From the NCBI GenBank assembly GCA_037200525.1, contig JBBCGG010000001.1, positions 3,018,501-3,082,500 of the forward strand: a DNA stretch of 64,000 bases. The letters run 5' to 3'. Made by a program: the position numbers and the translations under genes. The DNA is from Methylocella sp. (GTDB taxonomy: Bacteria > Pseudomonadota > Alphaproteobacteria > Rhizobiales > Beijerinckiaceae). This document shows, one piece after another, positions 9,757 through 17,601 of the stretch; positions within the stretch are counted from its first letter, which is position 1; every line of letters begins with the position of its first letter. The notes beneath the pieces are model-generated. The model was not told the DNA's origin, did not search any database, and was given only the letters and a program-made list of their open reading frames with translations.

Positions 9757-10860
9757 ATGAATCCGAAAATTCCGCTTTTGGCCGCGGCTCTGTCCGCCGC
9801 CGCATTGCTGTCCGGCGCTGCGCACGCACAGTCAACGACGCCCCTCTTGTACCAAAAGACGAACCTTGTCTCGGACACCAAGGGCGGCGGCATCACCATC
9901 GACCCTATCCTGGTAGACCCCTGGGGCATGGCCTTCCAGCCGGACGGCGCGTTCTGGATCAACGATAGCGGTTCTGGCGTCGCCACCCTTTATGACGGCA
10001 ATGGGACCAAGGTGCAAAAAACCTTCACCATCCCCAATCCCATCACCCCCAGCGCGAAGTCGCAACCTTCTGGCTTGCTCTGGAATCCGACCCCCGACTT
10101 CCTGGTCCCCGGCACGCAGCTGACCTCGCTCTTCATGTTCGCGACCCGGCAGGGCTCCATCGCGGCCTGGGCTCCGAATCTGCCGGTCAATCCAACCGTC
10201 GCCGTCACCGCCGTCGACAACTCGAAGACGGGCGCCGTTTACACCGCTCTGGCCCTCGGCGAGACTACAGACGGCGCGTTCATTTACGCCGCCAACGTCC
10301 ATACCGCCCATATCGATGTCTTCGACGCCACATTTAAGCCGGCGAATGACAAGCTGACGGGCACGTTTTCCGATCCGCAGATCCCCGCTGGCTTCACGCC
10401 CTTCGGCATCCACACGATCGAGGGCAATATCATTGTGACCTATGCCAAGCAGAACGCCACGAAAACCTTCGTCACCCCAGCAGCGGGCGCTGGTTTCGTC
10501 GATATTTTCGACACCAACGGCAATCTCTTGCAGCGCCTCGGCGCTGGCGGCGTCCTCAACGCCCCCTGGGGCGCTGTGCTTGCCCCGGTTGGTTTCGGCG
10601 GCGCCAGCGGCGATATCATCGTTGGCAACTTCGGCGACGGCCATATCAACGCTTTTGATGGAAAAGGCGGCATTCAACCTCTGCTCAACCAAAGCGGCCA
10701 GCCGATCGGCGCTCCCGGCCTGTGGGAACTGAGGTTCGGCGGCGGCTCTATATCTGATCCGCGCGCGCTGTTCATCACCACGGGAGTTGACGCCGGCACG
10801 CACGGCCAGTTCAGCACGCTTACCCCGGCCACCGCGACGCCAGTTGCAGCGGCGAATTGA
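9757..10860 (+). CDS. Secreted TIGR03118 family protein
   Basis: This 367-residue protein has a clear Sec signal peptide (MNPKIPLLAAALSAAALLSG, cleavage after AHA). It matches the conserved TIGR03118 family, whose blade-like repeats suggest a beta-propeller. Diagnostic segments include DPWGMAFQPDGAFWINDSGSG, FIYAANVHTAHIDVFDATF, GFVDIFDTNGNLLQRL and IIVGNFGDGHINAFDGKGG. The start at 9757 is set by AGGA six bases upstream and by the signal peptide; the frame is open upstream but is not signal-like. Biochemical function of the family is unknown. It is isolated between IS elements and followed by hairpins, so it is likely a single-gene transcript. Confidence 0.88.
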   Translation: MNPKIPLLAAALSAAALLSGAAHAQSTTPLLYQKTNLVSDTKGGGITIDPILVDPWGMAFQPDGAFWINDSGSGVATLYDGNGTKVQKTFTIPNPITPSAKSQPSGLLWNPTPDFLVPGTQLTSLFMFATRQGSIAAWAPNLPVNPTVAVTAVDNSKTGAVYTALALGETTDGAFIYAANVHTAHIDVFDATFKPANDKLTGTFSDPQIPAGFTPFGIHTIEGNIIVTYAKQNATKTFVTPAAGAGFVDIFDTNGNLLQRLGAGGVLNAPWGAVLAPVGFGGASGDIIVGNFGDGHINAFDGKGGIQPLLNQSGQPIGAPGLWELRFGGGSISDPRALFITTGVDAGTHGQFSTLTPATATPVAAAN

Positions 10861-10869
10861 TCGACAAAG

Positions 10870-10891
10870 GGCCGGAGTAAAGCCTCCGGCC
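10870..10891 (+). terminator. Hairpin just after the TIGR03118 gene
   Basis: GGCCGGAG (10870-10877) and CTCCGGCC (10884-10891) form a perfect 8-bp stem with a 6-nt loop, starting 9 bp after the stop codon. No long T-run follows, so it may act as an imperfect intrinsic terminator or as an RNA-stabilising hairpin. Confidence 0.6.
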
Positions 10892-10905
10892 ATCACTTGA
10901 CGGAT

Positions 10906-10941
10906 GCAGGCCGCCAGGGCTCGCGAGGTCTGGCGGCCTGC
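10906..10941. repeat. 12-bp perfect inverted repeat
   Basis: GCAGGCCGCCAG at 10906-10917 is matched by its exact reverse complement at 10930-10941, with a 12-nt loop that contains TCGCGA. Coming 15 bp after another hairpin, it may be the second half of a tandem terminator or a REP-like palindrome. No T-run is seen. Confidence 0.55.
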
Positions 10942-11303
10942 CCATCACGTCTCCTCTTCGAACGACCGGTCCGTCAAGGTTTCCCTGCCTTCGAGCACCA
11001 AAGAGTTGCTTGCCGGCTATTTCGAATCTTGATGTCGATGCAGGCATCATCGATCATTTCCCGCCGGAATCTTTCTCCAAAAAGTGAAGCGCGGCTTCGA
11101 TCAGAGAGCGTACAGCCTCGGCCTTGTAGGTTTCGGATTAGGCTGGGTGGTAATCCAATCGTCGATAGAATTCAAAGTATCGACAGCAATGCGGAGTGTT
11201 TTGGTTTCAGGACGCACGCGTCCCGTCGGCCGACCTCTTTTGTTTTTTGCGAGAGAAAGCTGTCTTTTTTCCACTATCTTATACTCTTCGCTCGATCGCT
11301 TTA
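10942..11303. other. Non-coding stretch before IS5 copy 1
   Basis: About 360 bp with no frame that looks like a gene; the open frames here have low-complexity, non-conserved translations. It ends at the TA target duplication of IS5 copy 1 (11302-11303). Confidence 0.5.
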
Positions 11304-12141
11304 GGGCCCAGACCCATAAAATGGTTGGCGTGACAGGCGGATTGTGATTCACAGCTTCCGAAAGGAAGCGACTATGAATCGGGATCAATTCTGGCTGACG
11401 GACGCGCAGTTCGCGAAGATCGCGCCGCATCTTCCCACGGACACGCGCGGCAAGGCGGGCGTCGATGATCGCCGGGTGGTCAGCGGGATCATTCATGTGC
11501 TGAAATCTGGCGGACGCTGGATTGACGCGCCGCTGGAGTACGGGCCAAAGAAGACTCTCTACAATCGCTACGTTCGCTGGGCTGCTAAGGGCGTTTGGAT
11601 CGATCTGTTCCACGCGCTTGCGCAAGCAGGCGGGCCGCCGGCGCAGGTCCTCATCGACTCCTCGGCGGTCAAGGCGCATCGCTCGGCCAGTGGCGGCAAA
11701 GGGGGGAGAAGAATCAGGCCATCGGCCGTTCGCGCGGCGGGCGCACAACCAAAATCCACGCATTGACCGATGCGGACTGCCGCCCGCTGTCTTTCATGCT
11801 CACCGGCGGCCAAATCGCCGATTGCTCGGCGGGCGCGGAGCTTATCGCGCGACTTCCTCCTTGCGAAATCCTCCATGGCGACAAGGGCTACGACGCAAAT
11901 GCGATCCGTCGGCAGGTCGAGGAGCGCGGAGCTATGCCGAATATCCCGCCCAAGGCCAATCGCAGGTGGAAGAACTGCTTCTCGCCCTTCCTCTATCGAA
12001 ACCGCAACGCCATCGAACGCATGTTCTGCCGCCTGAAAGACTTCAGGCGCGTGGCTACGCGCTACGACCGAAACGCATTAAACTTCCTCGCCACAGTCTG
12101 CATCGCCGCTACCGTTTGCTACTGGTTGTGAGTCTGGACCC
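11304..12141 (+). mobile_element. IS5 family element (IS427-like group), copy 1 (838 bp)
   Basis: The terminal inverted repeats begin GGGCCCAGACCCA on the left and, read inward from the right, GGGTCCAGACTCA. The element is flanked by TA on both sides (target TTAA), the duplication expected for this group. It carries one transposase gene requiring a -1 frameshift. Three other 838-bp copies are present at 16641, 28822 and 43919. Confidence 0.92.
11374..12131 (+). CDS. IS5 family transposase, two frames joined by -1 frameshift
   Basis: The first frame (11374-11766) gives the N-terminal DUF4096-type domain: DQFWLTDAQFAKIAPHLP, then DRRVVSGIIHVLKSGGRW. At the run of six G at 11701-11706, a -1 slip joins the second frame, which continues EKNQAIGRSRGGRTTKIHALTD and ends at 12131. 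The DDE_Tnp_1 core is in the second frame, including HGDKGYDANAIRR and RNRNAIERMFCRLKDFRRVATRYD. The ATG at 11374 follows GGAAG with 5-nt spacing. This arrangement is usual for IS5 relatives, so the gene is probably active. Confidence 0.88.
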
Positions 12142-12179
12142 TAAACTGCGGGGCGAGTCAACAAGCCAGAGGGTGCGCC

Positions 12180-12374
12180 ATGCAAGGCCTGGAGACCAAC
12201 GTGCGTAAAATCATCGCGCGCCTGGAAAAGGAAGGTTGGATGAATATTGGGGTCGCCGGCCACTATCGATTCGTTAACCGGGATTTCCCAGGAGTGATGA
12301 TCGTTGTTCCCCGTAGGAAAGAACTTACAATCGGCGCCGCGCAATCCATTGCCGAAGCGGCGGAGTGGATTTAG
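12180..12374 (+). CDS. hicA: HicA-family toxin (type II toxin-antitoxin mRNA interferase)
   Basis: A 64-residue protein whose segment from KIIARLEKEGWMN through FPGVMIVVPRRKELTIGAAQSI follows the double-stranded-RNA-binding-like HicA fold. HicA toxins degrade mRNA and use a histidine in a GSHxxF-like motif; here the segment reads GHYRF, so the histidine is present but the spacing to the glycine is one residue shorter. The start could be the ATG at 12180 or a GTG seven codons later. IS5 copy 1 ends only 38 bp upstream, so the original promoter is probably displaced. The partner hicB follows 9 bp downstream and is broken. Confidence 0.75.
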   Translation: MQGLETNVRKIIARLEKEGWMNIGVAGHYRFVNRDFPGVMIVVPRRKELTIGAAQSIAEAAEWI

Positions 12375-12383
12375 GAGACTTCC

Positions 12384-12784
12384 ATGGCTCATTATGTTGG
12401 GATTCTGGACGGAAGCGACGACAATTGGGGTGTCCGCATCCCAGACGTCCCCGGCTGCGTCGGCGCCGGCAACACCCCCGACGAAGCCATCGCCAGCGTC
12501 ACTGGCGCGCTGCGCGATGTCATGGCGCATAAAGCCAACGGATCGGTTCGAGATCCCGACCGCAAGGGGCGTTGGCAAGGTCCTTACATCAATCAGGCTC
12601 TCGCCGGGCGAAATGCCCGTTCTAATTCCACTGCTTCTCGAGAATGGACGCCTCGTGAAGGTCAACCTGATGATCGACGCGGGTTTTGCTTGAGACGATC
12701 GACCGGGAAGCGGCCAGGCGAAAGCCGAGCCGATCCAAATTTATGGCCAGCGCCGCGCGCGATAAGATCGAGGCGCAACGGTGA
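12384..12784 (+). pseudogene. hicB: HicB-family antitoxin, two frameshifts
   Basis: The first ~50 residues (MAHYVGILDGSDDNWGVRIP and then DVPGCVGAGNTPDEAIASV) are a typical HicB N-terminal domain. The conserved body then continues in a different frame as PVLIPLLLENGRLVKVNLMI and DAGF. The tail (LLETIDREAARRK, ending ASAARDKIEAQR at 12784) is in the third frame. At least two indels, near 12540 and 12690, therefore disrupt the C-terminal ribbon-helix-helix region that binds DNA and the operator. A truncated N-terminal domain might still bind HicA. Confidence 0.78.
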
Positions 12785-13083
12785 TCCGCTGAAATAACGG
12801 TGCATCATGCAGACAGAATGGGCTAAGCGCCGGCACACGGTCCGAAAGTTGGGACGCTCCCACACCGAAGGGGCCGCGCGCGATAAGATCGCGCACAGCG
12901 GTAGGCCGCCAATAGGACATTTCCCTATAAGAAACAGGACATTAATCGGCTGGCTTGGAGCCTTAACGATCCGCCGCATTTGCCTGTGTGAACTTACGCA
13001 TTGTTGGACCGTTGCCGATAGCATATTTGTTAGGCTGTTTCGGAGATCTTCGCGAGCTCCGGTGCGTGGTCTAGGAGTCCTAG
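12785..13083. other. Non-coding stretch with a small covarying hairpin motif
   Basis: No convincing gene. A perfect 7-bp hairpin (GCGCGAT-AAG-ATCGCGC, 12878-12894) followed by ACAGCGGT recurs at 15911 with a compensatory change in the stem. The same GATAAGATCG core also occurs in the hicB tail at 12761. Confidence 0.4.
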
Positions 13084-13305
13084 ATGGAAGACATGTTCAC
13101 GGTCTGGATGAAGTTTTCAGCATCGATGATTCGAGGTTTTGCTCAGATGGGCTCCTTCGGACAGAATAAGGCCGAGCTACCGAAGCGAGCCAACTCTGTT
13201 TCTGAGGCGTTGCATCAGGACTGGGTAAAAGTCGGCTCGGATCTTAGCTCGGCTGAGCGGCGATACAGGCGCAGCCTGGACGAAAAGATCAAACGTGCCG
13301 GATGA
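13084..13305 (+). CDS. Small unknown protein coupled to the DUF2335 gene
   Basis: A 73-residue protein that is basic near its C-terminus (RRYRRSLDEKIKRAG). I do not recognise the family. It is kept because its TGA overlaps the ATG of the following gene by 4 bp (ATGA), the signature of a translationally coupled pair. No strong Shine-Dalgarno sequence precedes the ATG. Confidence 0.5.
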   Translation: MEDMFTVWMKFSASMIRGFAQMGSFGQNKAELPKRANSVSEALHQDWVKVGSDLSSAERRYRRSLDEKIKRAG

Positions 13306-13670
13306 CCTCGGCCCCGGTAGAACGAGATAGGCCAATCCAAACGGAAATTATGGGTTGGTCTGGACCGCTCCCGCCGCCAGGGTCGCTCCGAGAATTCGAG
13401 ATGATCGTGCCCGGTTCGGCAGCGCGGATCGTGCGTCAATTTGAGGATGAGGCAGCTCACCGCCGCGCGCTCGAAAAAACCGAACTCCGGTTTCGAATTT
13501 GGGAGGCCCACATCGGCCAATGCCTTGCTGGCATCTTTGCTGTTGGAGCCTTTGGCGTGACAATTTATGCGCTGCATATAGGTCAGCCCACCGTTGCCGG
13601 AATATTCGGAACGACGACCATTGTCAGCGGCATCGCTGCGTTTCTGAATCGCGCCAAGCGTTCAGAATAG
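13302..13670 (+). CDS. DUF2335-type small membrane protein
   Basis: This 122-residue protein has a pattern I recognise as DUF2335: a proline-rich GPLPPPGSLREFE, then a VPGSAARIVRQFEDEAAHRRALE helix, then two C-terminal hydrophobic segments (CLAGIFAVGAFGVTIYALHI and TVAGIFGTTTIVSGIAAFL). Proteins of this type are common in phage-derived or accessory regions of proteobacteria; function is unknown. It is coupled to the preceding small gene and followed by an intrinsic terminator at 13753. Confidence 0.75.
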   Translation: MTSAPVERDRPIQTEIMGWSGPLPPPGSLREFEMIVPGSAARIVRQFEDEAAHRRALEKTELRFRIWEAHIGQCLAGIFAVGAFGVTIYALHIGQPTVAGIFGTTTIVSGIAAFLNRAKRSE

Positions 13671-13752
13671 ACACGCTGGTCTGCCGCTGTCGGGAACCAA
13701 GCACCGCGCTTTACGTTAGCAAGGCACTTCCTATCCTATCTAAATAAACTCG

Positions 13753-13775
13753 GCCCGGCTTCGCGCCGGGCTTTT
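13753..13775 (+). terminator. Intrinsic terminator after the DUF2335 gene
   Basis: GCCCGGC (13753-13759) pairs with GCCGGGC (13765-13771), followed by TTTT. Near-identical terminators occur at 13954 and 14420, each linked to a different small gene. Confidence 0.85.
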
Positions 13776-13836
13776 CCATGACCACCACTAACTGTTATAT
13801 CGCGTTGCTATCACAATTTTCGTTCCAGGAGATTTT

Positions 13837-14013
13837 ATGATCAAATTAGCAGCGTTGGTAGTTTTGTCAGTCGGCGTCGCTTTACTGGAAGCAATGCGAA
13901 AGACAATACTTTTAAAAGCGGCATGTAAGACCTTCGCGTCACTTACGCCTGAGAGCCCGGCCCAGCGCCGGGCTTTTTCATGCAACCGTAACTGTGGCGA
14001 AACACTTTTGTAA
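13837..14013 (+). CDS. Very small protein with N-terminal hydrophobic helix
   Basis: A 58-residue ORF with AGGAG 5 nt upstream of the ATG and a hydrophobic start (MIKLAALVVLSVGVALLEAM). It looks like a small membrane or secreted peptide; the family is not recognised. Oddly, its last 20 codons run through the terminator hairpin at 13954-13978, so the natural product may be shorter or the reading frame extended by chance. The good ribosome-binding site is the main support. Confidence 0.4.
   Translation: MIKLAALVVLSVGVALLEAMRKTILLKAACKTFASLTPESPAQRRAFSCNRNCGETLL
13954..13978 (+). terminator. Intrinsic terminator
   Basis: AGCCCGGC (13954-13961) pairs with GCCGGGCT (13967-13974), followed by a T-run at 13974-13978. 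Stem and loop are almost the same as in the terminators at 13753 and 14420. Confidence 0.85.
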
Positions 14014-14086
14014 TCTAGTCGCGACTAACTCCTTGGCCGGGAGCTAAGCAATTTCGATTGGCTCTGGAGTTCTAAGAAAGTCGATC

Positions 14087-14395
14087 ATGGCCCGTAAGCC
14101 AACCTCCACGCAGGCGGCTGCCGCCAGCCAACCCGTTGTAGAAATTATTCCCAGTGTTGCTCAAGGTATTTCGGCGGTCGCGAGCGCAAGCGCTCCGTTC
14201 TTATATTTTGAACGAGCTCCGTTCCTTGGACACATGGATGGGGTCGTGAAAGTCGCACTTGAGGTGAGTCGCCATGTTGCGGTCTCGCCTGCCGGGAACG
14301 AAGTCTTGATGGATCGGGTGATTGTCGCTCATCTCATTGGCAGTATGGAAGCCATGAAATCGCTTCGGTCCGCGCTCGATAAAATTATCCCTTGA
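14087..14395 (+). CDS. Unknown 102-residue protein
   Basis: Starts at ATG 14087 and ends 24 bp before an intrinsic terminator, which supports a real gene. The N-terminus is basic and A/T/S-rich, and the body (YFERAPFLGHMDGVVKVALE through LIGSMEAMKSLRSALDKII) has a beta-then-helix look. It faintly recalls small DUF3467-like proteins, but I cannot name it. It belongs to a run of small genes trapped between IS5 copy 1 and IS3 copy B. Confidence 0.6.
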   Translation: MARKPTSTQAAAASQPVVEIIPSVAQGISAVASASAPFLYFERAPFLGHMDGVVKVALEVSRHVAVSPAGNEVLMDRVIVAHLIGSMEAMKSLRSALDKIIP

Positions 14396-14419
14396 CGCCT
14401 TCGAAACCCGGACGGCTCG

Positions 14420-14443
14420 GCCCGGCCCAGCGCCGGGCTTTTT
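14420..14443 (+). terminator. Intrinsic terminator
   Basis: GCCCGGC (14420-14426) pairs with GCCGGGC (14432-14438) and is followed by TTTTT. It is the third member of the near-identical set and lies just downstream of the 102-residue gene. Confidence 0.88.
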
Positions 14444-14515
14444 CTTTTATGTTGCGGCATCGCAACGGCTGACGGTATTCGTGGCCTGCCCCCATGGGGT
14501 GATCCAGTTTGAATG

Positions 14516-15382
14516 TTAGTGCATTGTCGGCCCTGGCGCTATTGCTGGCGTGGCGGGCGAAGCTGGTCCGGATTGCGAAGCCGGCCATTGCAGGGTCTCC
14601 GGGGCTGGCGGCTTGTAGCCCAGCGATGAGTGCGGGCGCACGGTGTTGTAGTGGCGTCGCCATCGCTCAATGACGACCTTCGCCTCCTTGAGAGTGTAGA
14701 AGATTTCACCATTCAAAAGCTCGTCGCGCAGCTTCGAGTTGAAGCTCTCGCAATAGCCGTTCTCCCAGGGACTGCCCGGCATGATGTAGGCGGTCTTCGC
14801 GCCGACGGCGGCAATCCAGTCACGCAACGCCTTGGCGATGAACTCCGGGCCGTTGTCGGAACGAATGTGGATCGGAACCCCTCGCAAGATGAAGAGGTCC
14901 GAGAGAACGTCGATGACGTCCGCTGCCTTCAGCTTCCGGTTAATCCTGATCGCGATGCATTCGCGGGTAAATTCGTCGATGATATTCAGCATGCGATATT
15001 TCCTGCCATCATGAGTGCGGTCCTCGACGAAGTCATAGGACCAGACGTGGTTGGGGCATTGCGGGCGCAGCCGGACGCACGAGCCGTCATTGAGCCAGAG
15101 ACGCCCGCGCTTGGGTTGTCTGGCCGGAACTTTCAGCCCCTCGCGTCGCCAGATCCGCTCGACCCGTTTGACGTTGACCTTCCAGCCTCGCTCCCACAAC
15201 ATCGCCGTGATGCGGCGGTAGCCATAGCGGCCGTACTGGATGGCGAGCGCCGTGATGTCGGCGATCAATGCCGCTTCGTCATCGGGCTTGGTCGGAACCT
15301 TGCGCTGCGTGGAGCGATGCTGACCGAGAACCCGGCAAGCGAACCGCTCGGAAACGCCATGTTCGGCGATCACATGCTCCAC
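14516..15382 (-). CDS. IS3 family transposase OrfB (DDE integrase)
   Basis: A 288-residue catalytic subunit, intact, with the same DDE residues as copy A. It differs at two residues that I can see (K for Q in INRKLKAAD, and E for K in PAPETLQW). The reading frame is uninterrupted, so with intact ends and a fresh target duplication this copy is a good candidate for an active element. Confidence 0.9.
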   Translation of the reverse strand: MEHVIAEHGVSERFACRVLGQHRSTQRKVPTKPDDEAALIADITALAIQYGRYGYRRITAMLWERGWKVNVKRVERIWRREGLKVPARQPKRGRLWLNDGSCVRLRPQCPNHVWSYDFVEDRTHDGRKYRMLNIIDEFTRECIAIRINRKLKAADVIDVLSDLFILRGVPIHIRSDNGPEFIAKALRDWIAAVGAKTAYIMPGSPWENGYCESFNSKLRDELLNGEIFYTLKEAKVVIERWRRHYNTVRPHSSLGYKPPAPETLQWPASQSGPASPATPAIAPGPTMH

Positions 15383-15405
15383 GCAGGCGCGACGACGCGC
15401 GGAGC

Positions 15406-15723
15406 TCAGAAGTTTCCCGAGGCAGCCTCTTTCAGGATCAGCTTCTCAAGCGTCAAATCGGACACCGCTCGACGGAGCCGCGTATTCTCCGCCTCCAGCT
15501 CCTTCAGCCGCTTCACCTGATCGCCCTTCAGGCCGCCGTATTCCGACCGCCATCGATAGTATGTAACTTCCGTCACCCCTATCGAGCGGATCGCCTCCGC
15601 GACCGGTCGCCCTTGCGCGCTAAGCACTTCGACTTGCCGTAGCTTCGCGACGATCTCTTCCGCCTTGTGTCTTTTCCTCGGCATTGCGCAGTCCTCCATC
15701 AGGCTCATAAGCCCATACTTCAC
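15406..15723 (-). CDS. IS3 family transposase OrfA
   Basis: A 105-residue protein identical to the copy A OrfA except for one residue near the N-terminus (RKRHKAEE versus RKRQKAEE). It carries the same helix-turn-helix and leucine-rich coiled coil. It is expressed together with OrfB through frameshifting. Confidence 0.9.
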   Translation of the reverse strand: MKYGLMSLMEDCAMPRKRHKAEEIVAKLRQVEVLSAQGRPVAEAIRSIGVTEVTYYRWRSEYGGLKGDQVKRLKELEAENTRLRRAVSDLTLEKLILKEAASGNF

Positions 15724-15751
15724 GGAGGATCACTTTTCAGGGGGCAGACCA

Positions 15752-16029
15752 TTCGTCACTGCGAGCACTGTTTGGAATTGCGTAGGGGGACCGGGAAGAG
15801 GATCGTTTCCTGGGGGTGGCTTCGTGGTTGGGAAGCTGCCGTGTCGGTAGAAGCTGCCCCTTACTTTGTCGGAACATTTTGGCAGTGCCACTTAAGCTTG
15901 CCGCCGCGGCGCCCGATAAGATCGGGCACAGCGGTGAGTCGGTATTTCGTAGGGCGGTCAAGCTGGGAATAGAATAGCTGCCGCATGAGCGAACGCGGAT
16001 AGCGCCGCAAAAAATGCGGCAAATCCATT
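15752..16029. other. Non-coding stretch after IS3 copy B
   Basis: No gene is supported. It holds the second copy of the covarying hairpin (GCCCGAT-AAG-ATCGGGC, 15911-15927, followed by ACAGCGGT). Confidence 0.45.
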
Positions 16030-16245
16030 TCATTTGGATTGTTTTTTGATTGTCTTAACGACGTCGTATAGATGCCCCCAGCGATCTTTCTCGTCGATTA
16101 GGCCACCGACGAAACTTCCCGGTCCGGGGGTCTCGGTAGGTACCGGCACCCAAACAACGGTTGAGCCTACCCAGAACACGGCCGCGACTACAGCAGAAAG
16201 CGCCGATAGGGGCTCAATGTACCAGGACCTTTGCATCTGATGCAT
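16030..16245 (-). CDS. Small single-pass membrane protein
   Basis: This 71-residue protein has one strong hydrophobic helix (ALSAVVAAVFWVGSTVVWVP) followed by a short hydrophilic tail ending in KTIKKQSK. AGAGG lies 8 nt upstream of the ATG. The family is not recognised. It is separated by about 30 bp from the fragment at 16274, which lies upstream on the same strand. Confidence 0.5.
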   Translation of the reverse strand: MHQMQRSWYIEPLSALSAVVAAVFWVGSTVVWVPVPTETPGPGSFVGGLIDEKDRWGHLYDVVKTIKKQSK

Positions 16246-16273
16246 GATGCTAACCTCTGTCCAGAGAACACTC

Positions 16274-16640
16274 TCAATCTGGTCCCCATAAGAACTCTGG
16301 ATCGTTCTCTACTAAAAATCCGGGATGGGTAACATCCTTGAACAGATTTATTTCTACTTCCGAGTCGCCGAGATATATGCTGAAAGCATAAAATTGCTCT
16401 CGATTGTCGGGCCCCATTACGACTATTCTGGCATGCGAATGGCCCGTCTTCAGGAGATAATCCTTCGTATTTCCCCAGTAAAAATGATCCCTAGTGCCGG
16501 CCGATTTATAATATGCTACGATTGGAAACACCAGTACCTTACCTTTTGTGACATCATTTACAAACCCGAGATCAATTCTATTCTTGCCAAGCCAAGTCGC
16601 ATAGTCGACTAAAACGCGGATCTTTTCTGCGTTTGCACTA
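16274..16640 (-). pseudogene. 3' fragment of an unknown gene cut by IS5 copy 2
   Basis: Beyond the IS5 end the minus strand keeps an open frame of about 120 codons (SANAEKIRVLVDYATWL, later HFYWGNTKDYLLKTGHSHAR, ending EFLWGPD). It has no start codon of its own and lacks the codon bias of its neighbours, so it looks like the 3' portion of an interrupted gene. On the far side of the IS the same frame stays open for 17 codons (from 17530 down to 17480) before a TGA, so the true 5' part has been lost or mutated. The family is unknown. Confidence 0.5.
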
Positions 16641-17478
16641 GGGTCCAGACTCACAACCAGTAGCTGACGGTAGCGGCGATGCAGACTGTCGCGAGGAAGT
16701 TTATGGCGTTTCGGTCGTAGCGGGTAGCCACGCGCCTGAAGTCTTTCAGGCGGCAGAACATGCGTTCGATGGCGTTGCGGTTTCGATAGAGGAAGGGCGA
16801 GAAGCAGTTCTTCCACCTGCGATTGGCCTTGGGCGGGATATTCGGCATAGCTCCGCGCTCCTCGACCTGCCGACGGATCGCATTTGCGTCGTAGCCCTTG
16901 TCGCCATGGAGGATTTCGCAAGGAGGAAGTCGCGCGATAAGCTCCGCGCCCGCCGAGCAATCGGCGATTTGGCCGCCGGTGAGCATGAAAGACAGCGGGC
17001 GGCAGTCCGCATCGGTCAATGCGTGGATTTTGGTTGTGCGCCCGCCGCGCGAACGGCCGATGGCCTGATTCTTCTCCCCCCTTTGCCGCCACTGGCCGAG
17101 CAATGCGCCTTGACCGCCGAGGAGTCGATGAGGACCTGCGCCGGCGGCCCGCCTGCTTGCGCAAGCGCGTGGAACAGATCGATCCAAACGCCCTTAGCAG
17201 CCCAGCGAACGTAGCGATTGTAGAGAGTCTTCTTTGGCCCGTACTCCAGCGGCGCGTCAATCCAGCGTCCGCCAGATTTCAGCACATGAATGATCCCGCT
17301 GACCACCCGGCGATCATCGACGCGCGCCTTGCCGCGCGTGTCCGTGGGAAGATGCGGCGCGATCTTCGCGAACTGCGCGTCCGTCAGCCAGAATTGATCC
17401 CGATTCATAGTCGCTTCCTTTCGGAAGCTGTGAATCACAATCCGCCTGTCACGCCAACCATTTTATGGGTCTGGGCCC
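16641..17478 (-). mobile_element. IS5 family element (IS427-like group), copy 2 (838 bp)
   Basis: Same terminal repeats and length as copy 1 but inverted. It is flanked by TA on both sides (16639-16640 and 17479-17480; target CTAA). Confidence 0.92.
16651..17408 (-). CDS. IS5 family transposase, -1 frameshift
   Basis: Same two-frame organisation as in copy 1, with the slippery run of six G intact. Amino-acid variants relative to the other copies include KARV, VVSG, HCSA and VSYWL. No stop or indel disrupts either frame, so the element should be able to make a full transposase. Confidence 0.88.
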
Positions 17479-17601
17479 TAAGCTTGCTCTCGTTTGTACT
17501 TCTGAACCGTGCCCCTTCCTGGGTTGCATCTCATCAGATCGAATGTCGGCTCCCGGCGCGAAGCGGCTATTCCTCCGCGCGCGCTAAGCTTCGCCTATGG
17601 A

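Larger units (their letters stand above)
14482..15751 (-). mobile_element. IS3 family element, IS407-type group, copy B (1270 bp)
   Basis: It has the same ends and length as copy A. It is flanked by a perfect 4-bp direct repeat TTCG (14478-14481 and 15752-15755), the target duplication expected for IS407-type elements. This shows a simple, fairly recent insertion. The sequence differs from copy A at only a few positions (for example near 14599 and 14933). Confidence 0.94.

Noticed and set aside
9832-10896. 354-codon minus-strand ORF opposite the TIGR03118 gene
   Set aside because: The plus-strand gene has a signal peptide, ribosome-binding site and family match; the opposite frame is a codon-bias shadow.
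12807-13169. 120-codon ORF between hicB and the DUF2335 gene
   Set aside because: No ribosome-binding site, no recognisable protein, and it overlaps the better-supported gene at 13084.
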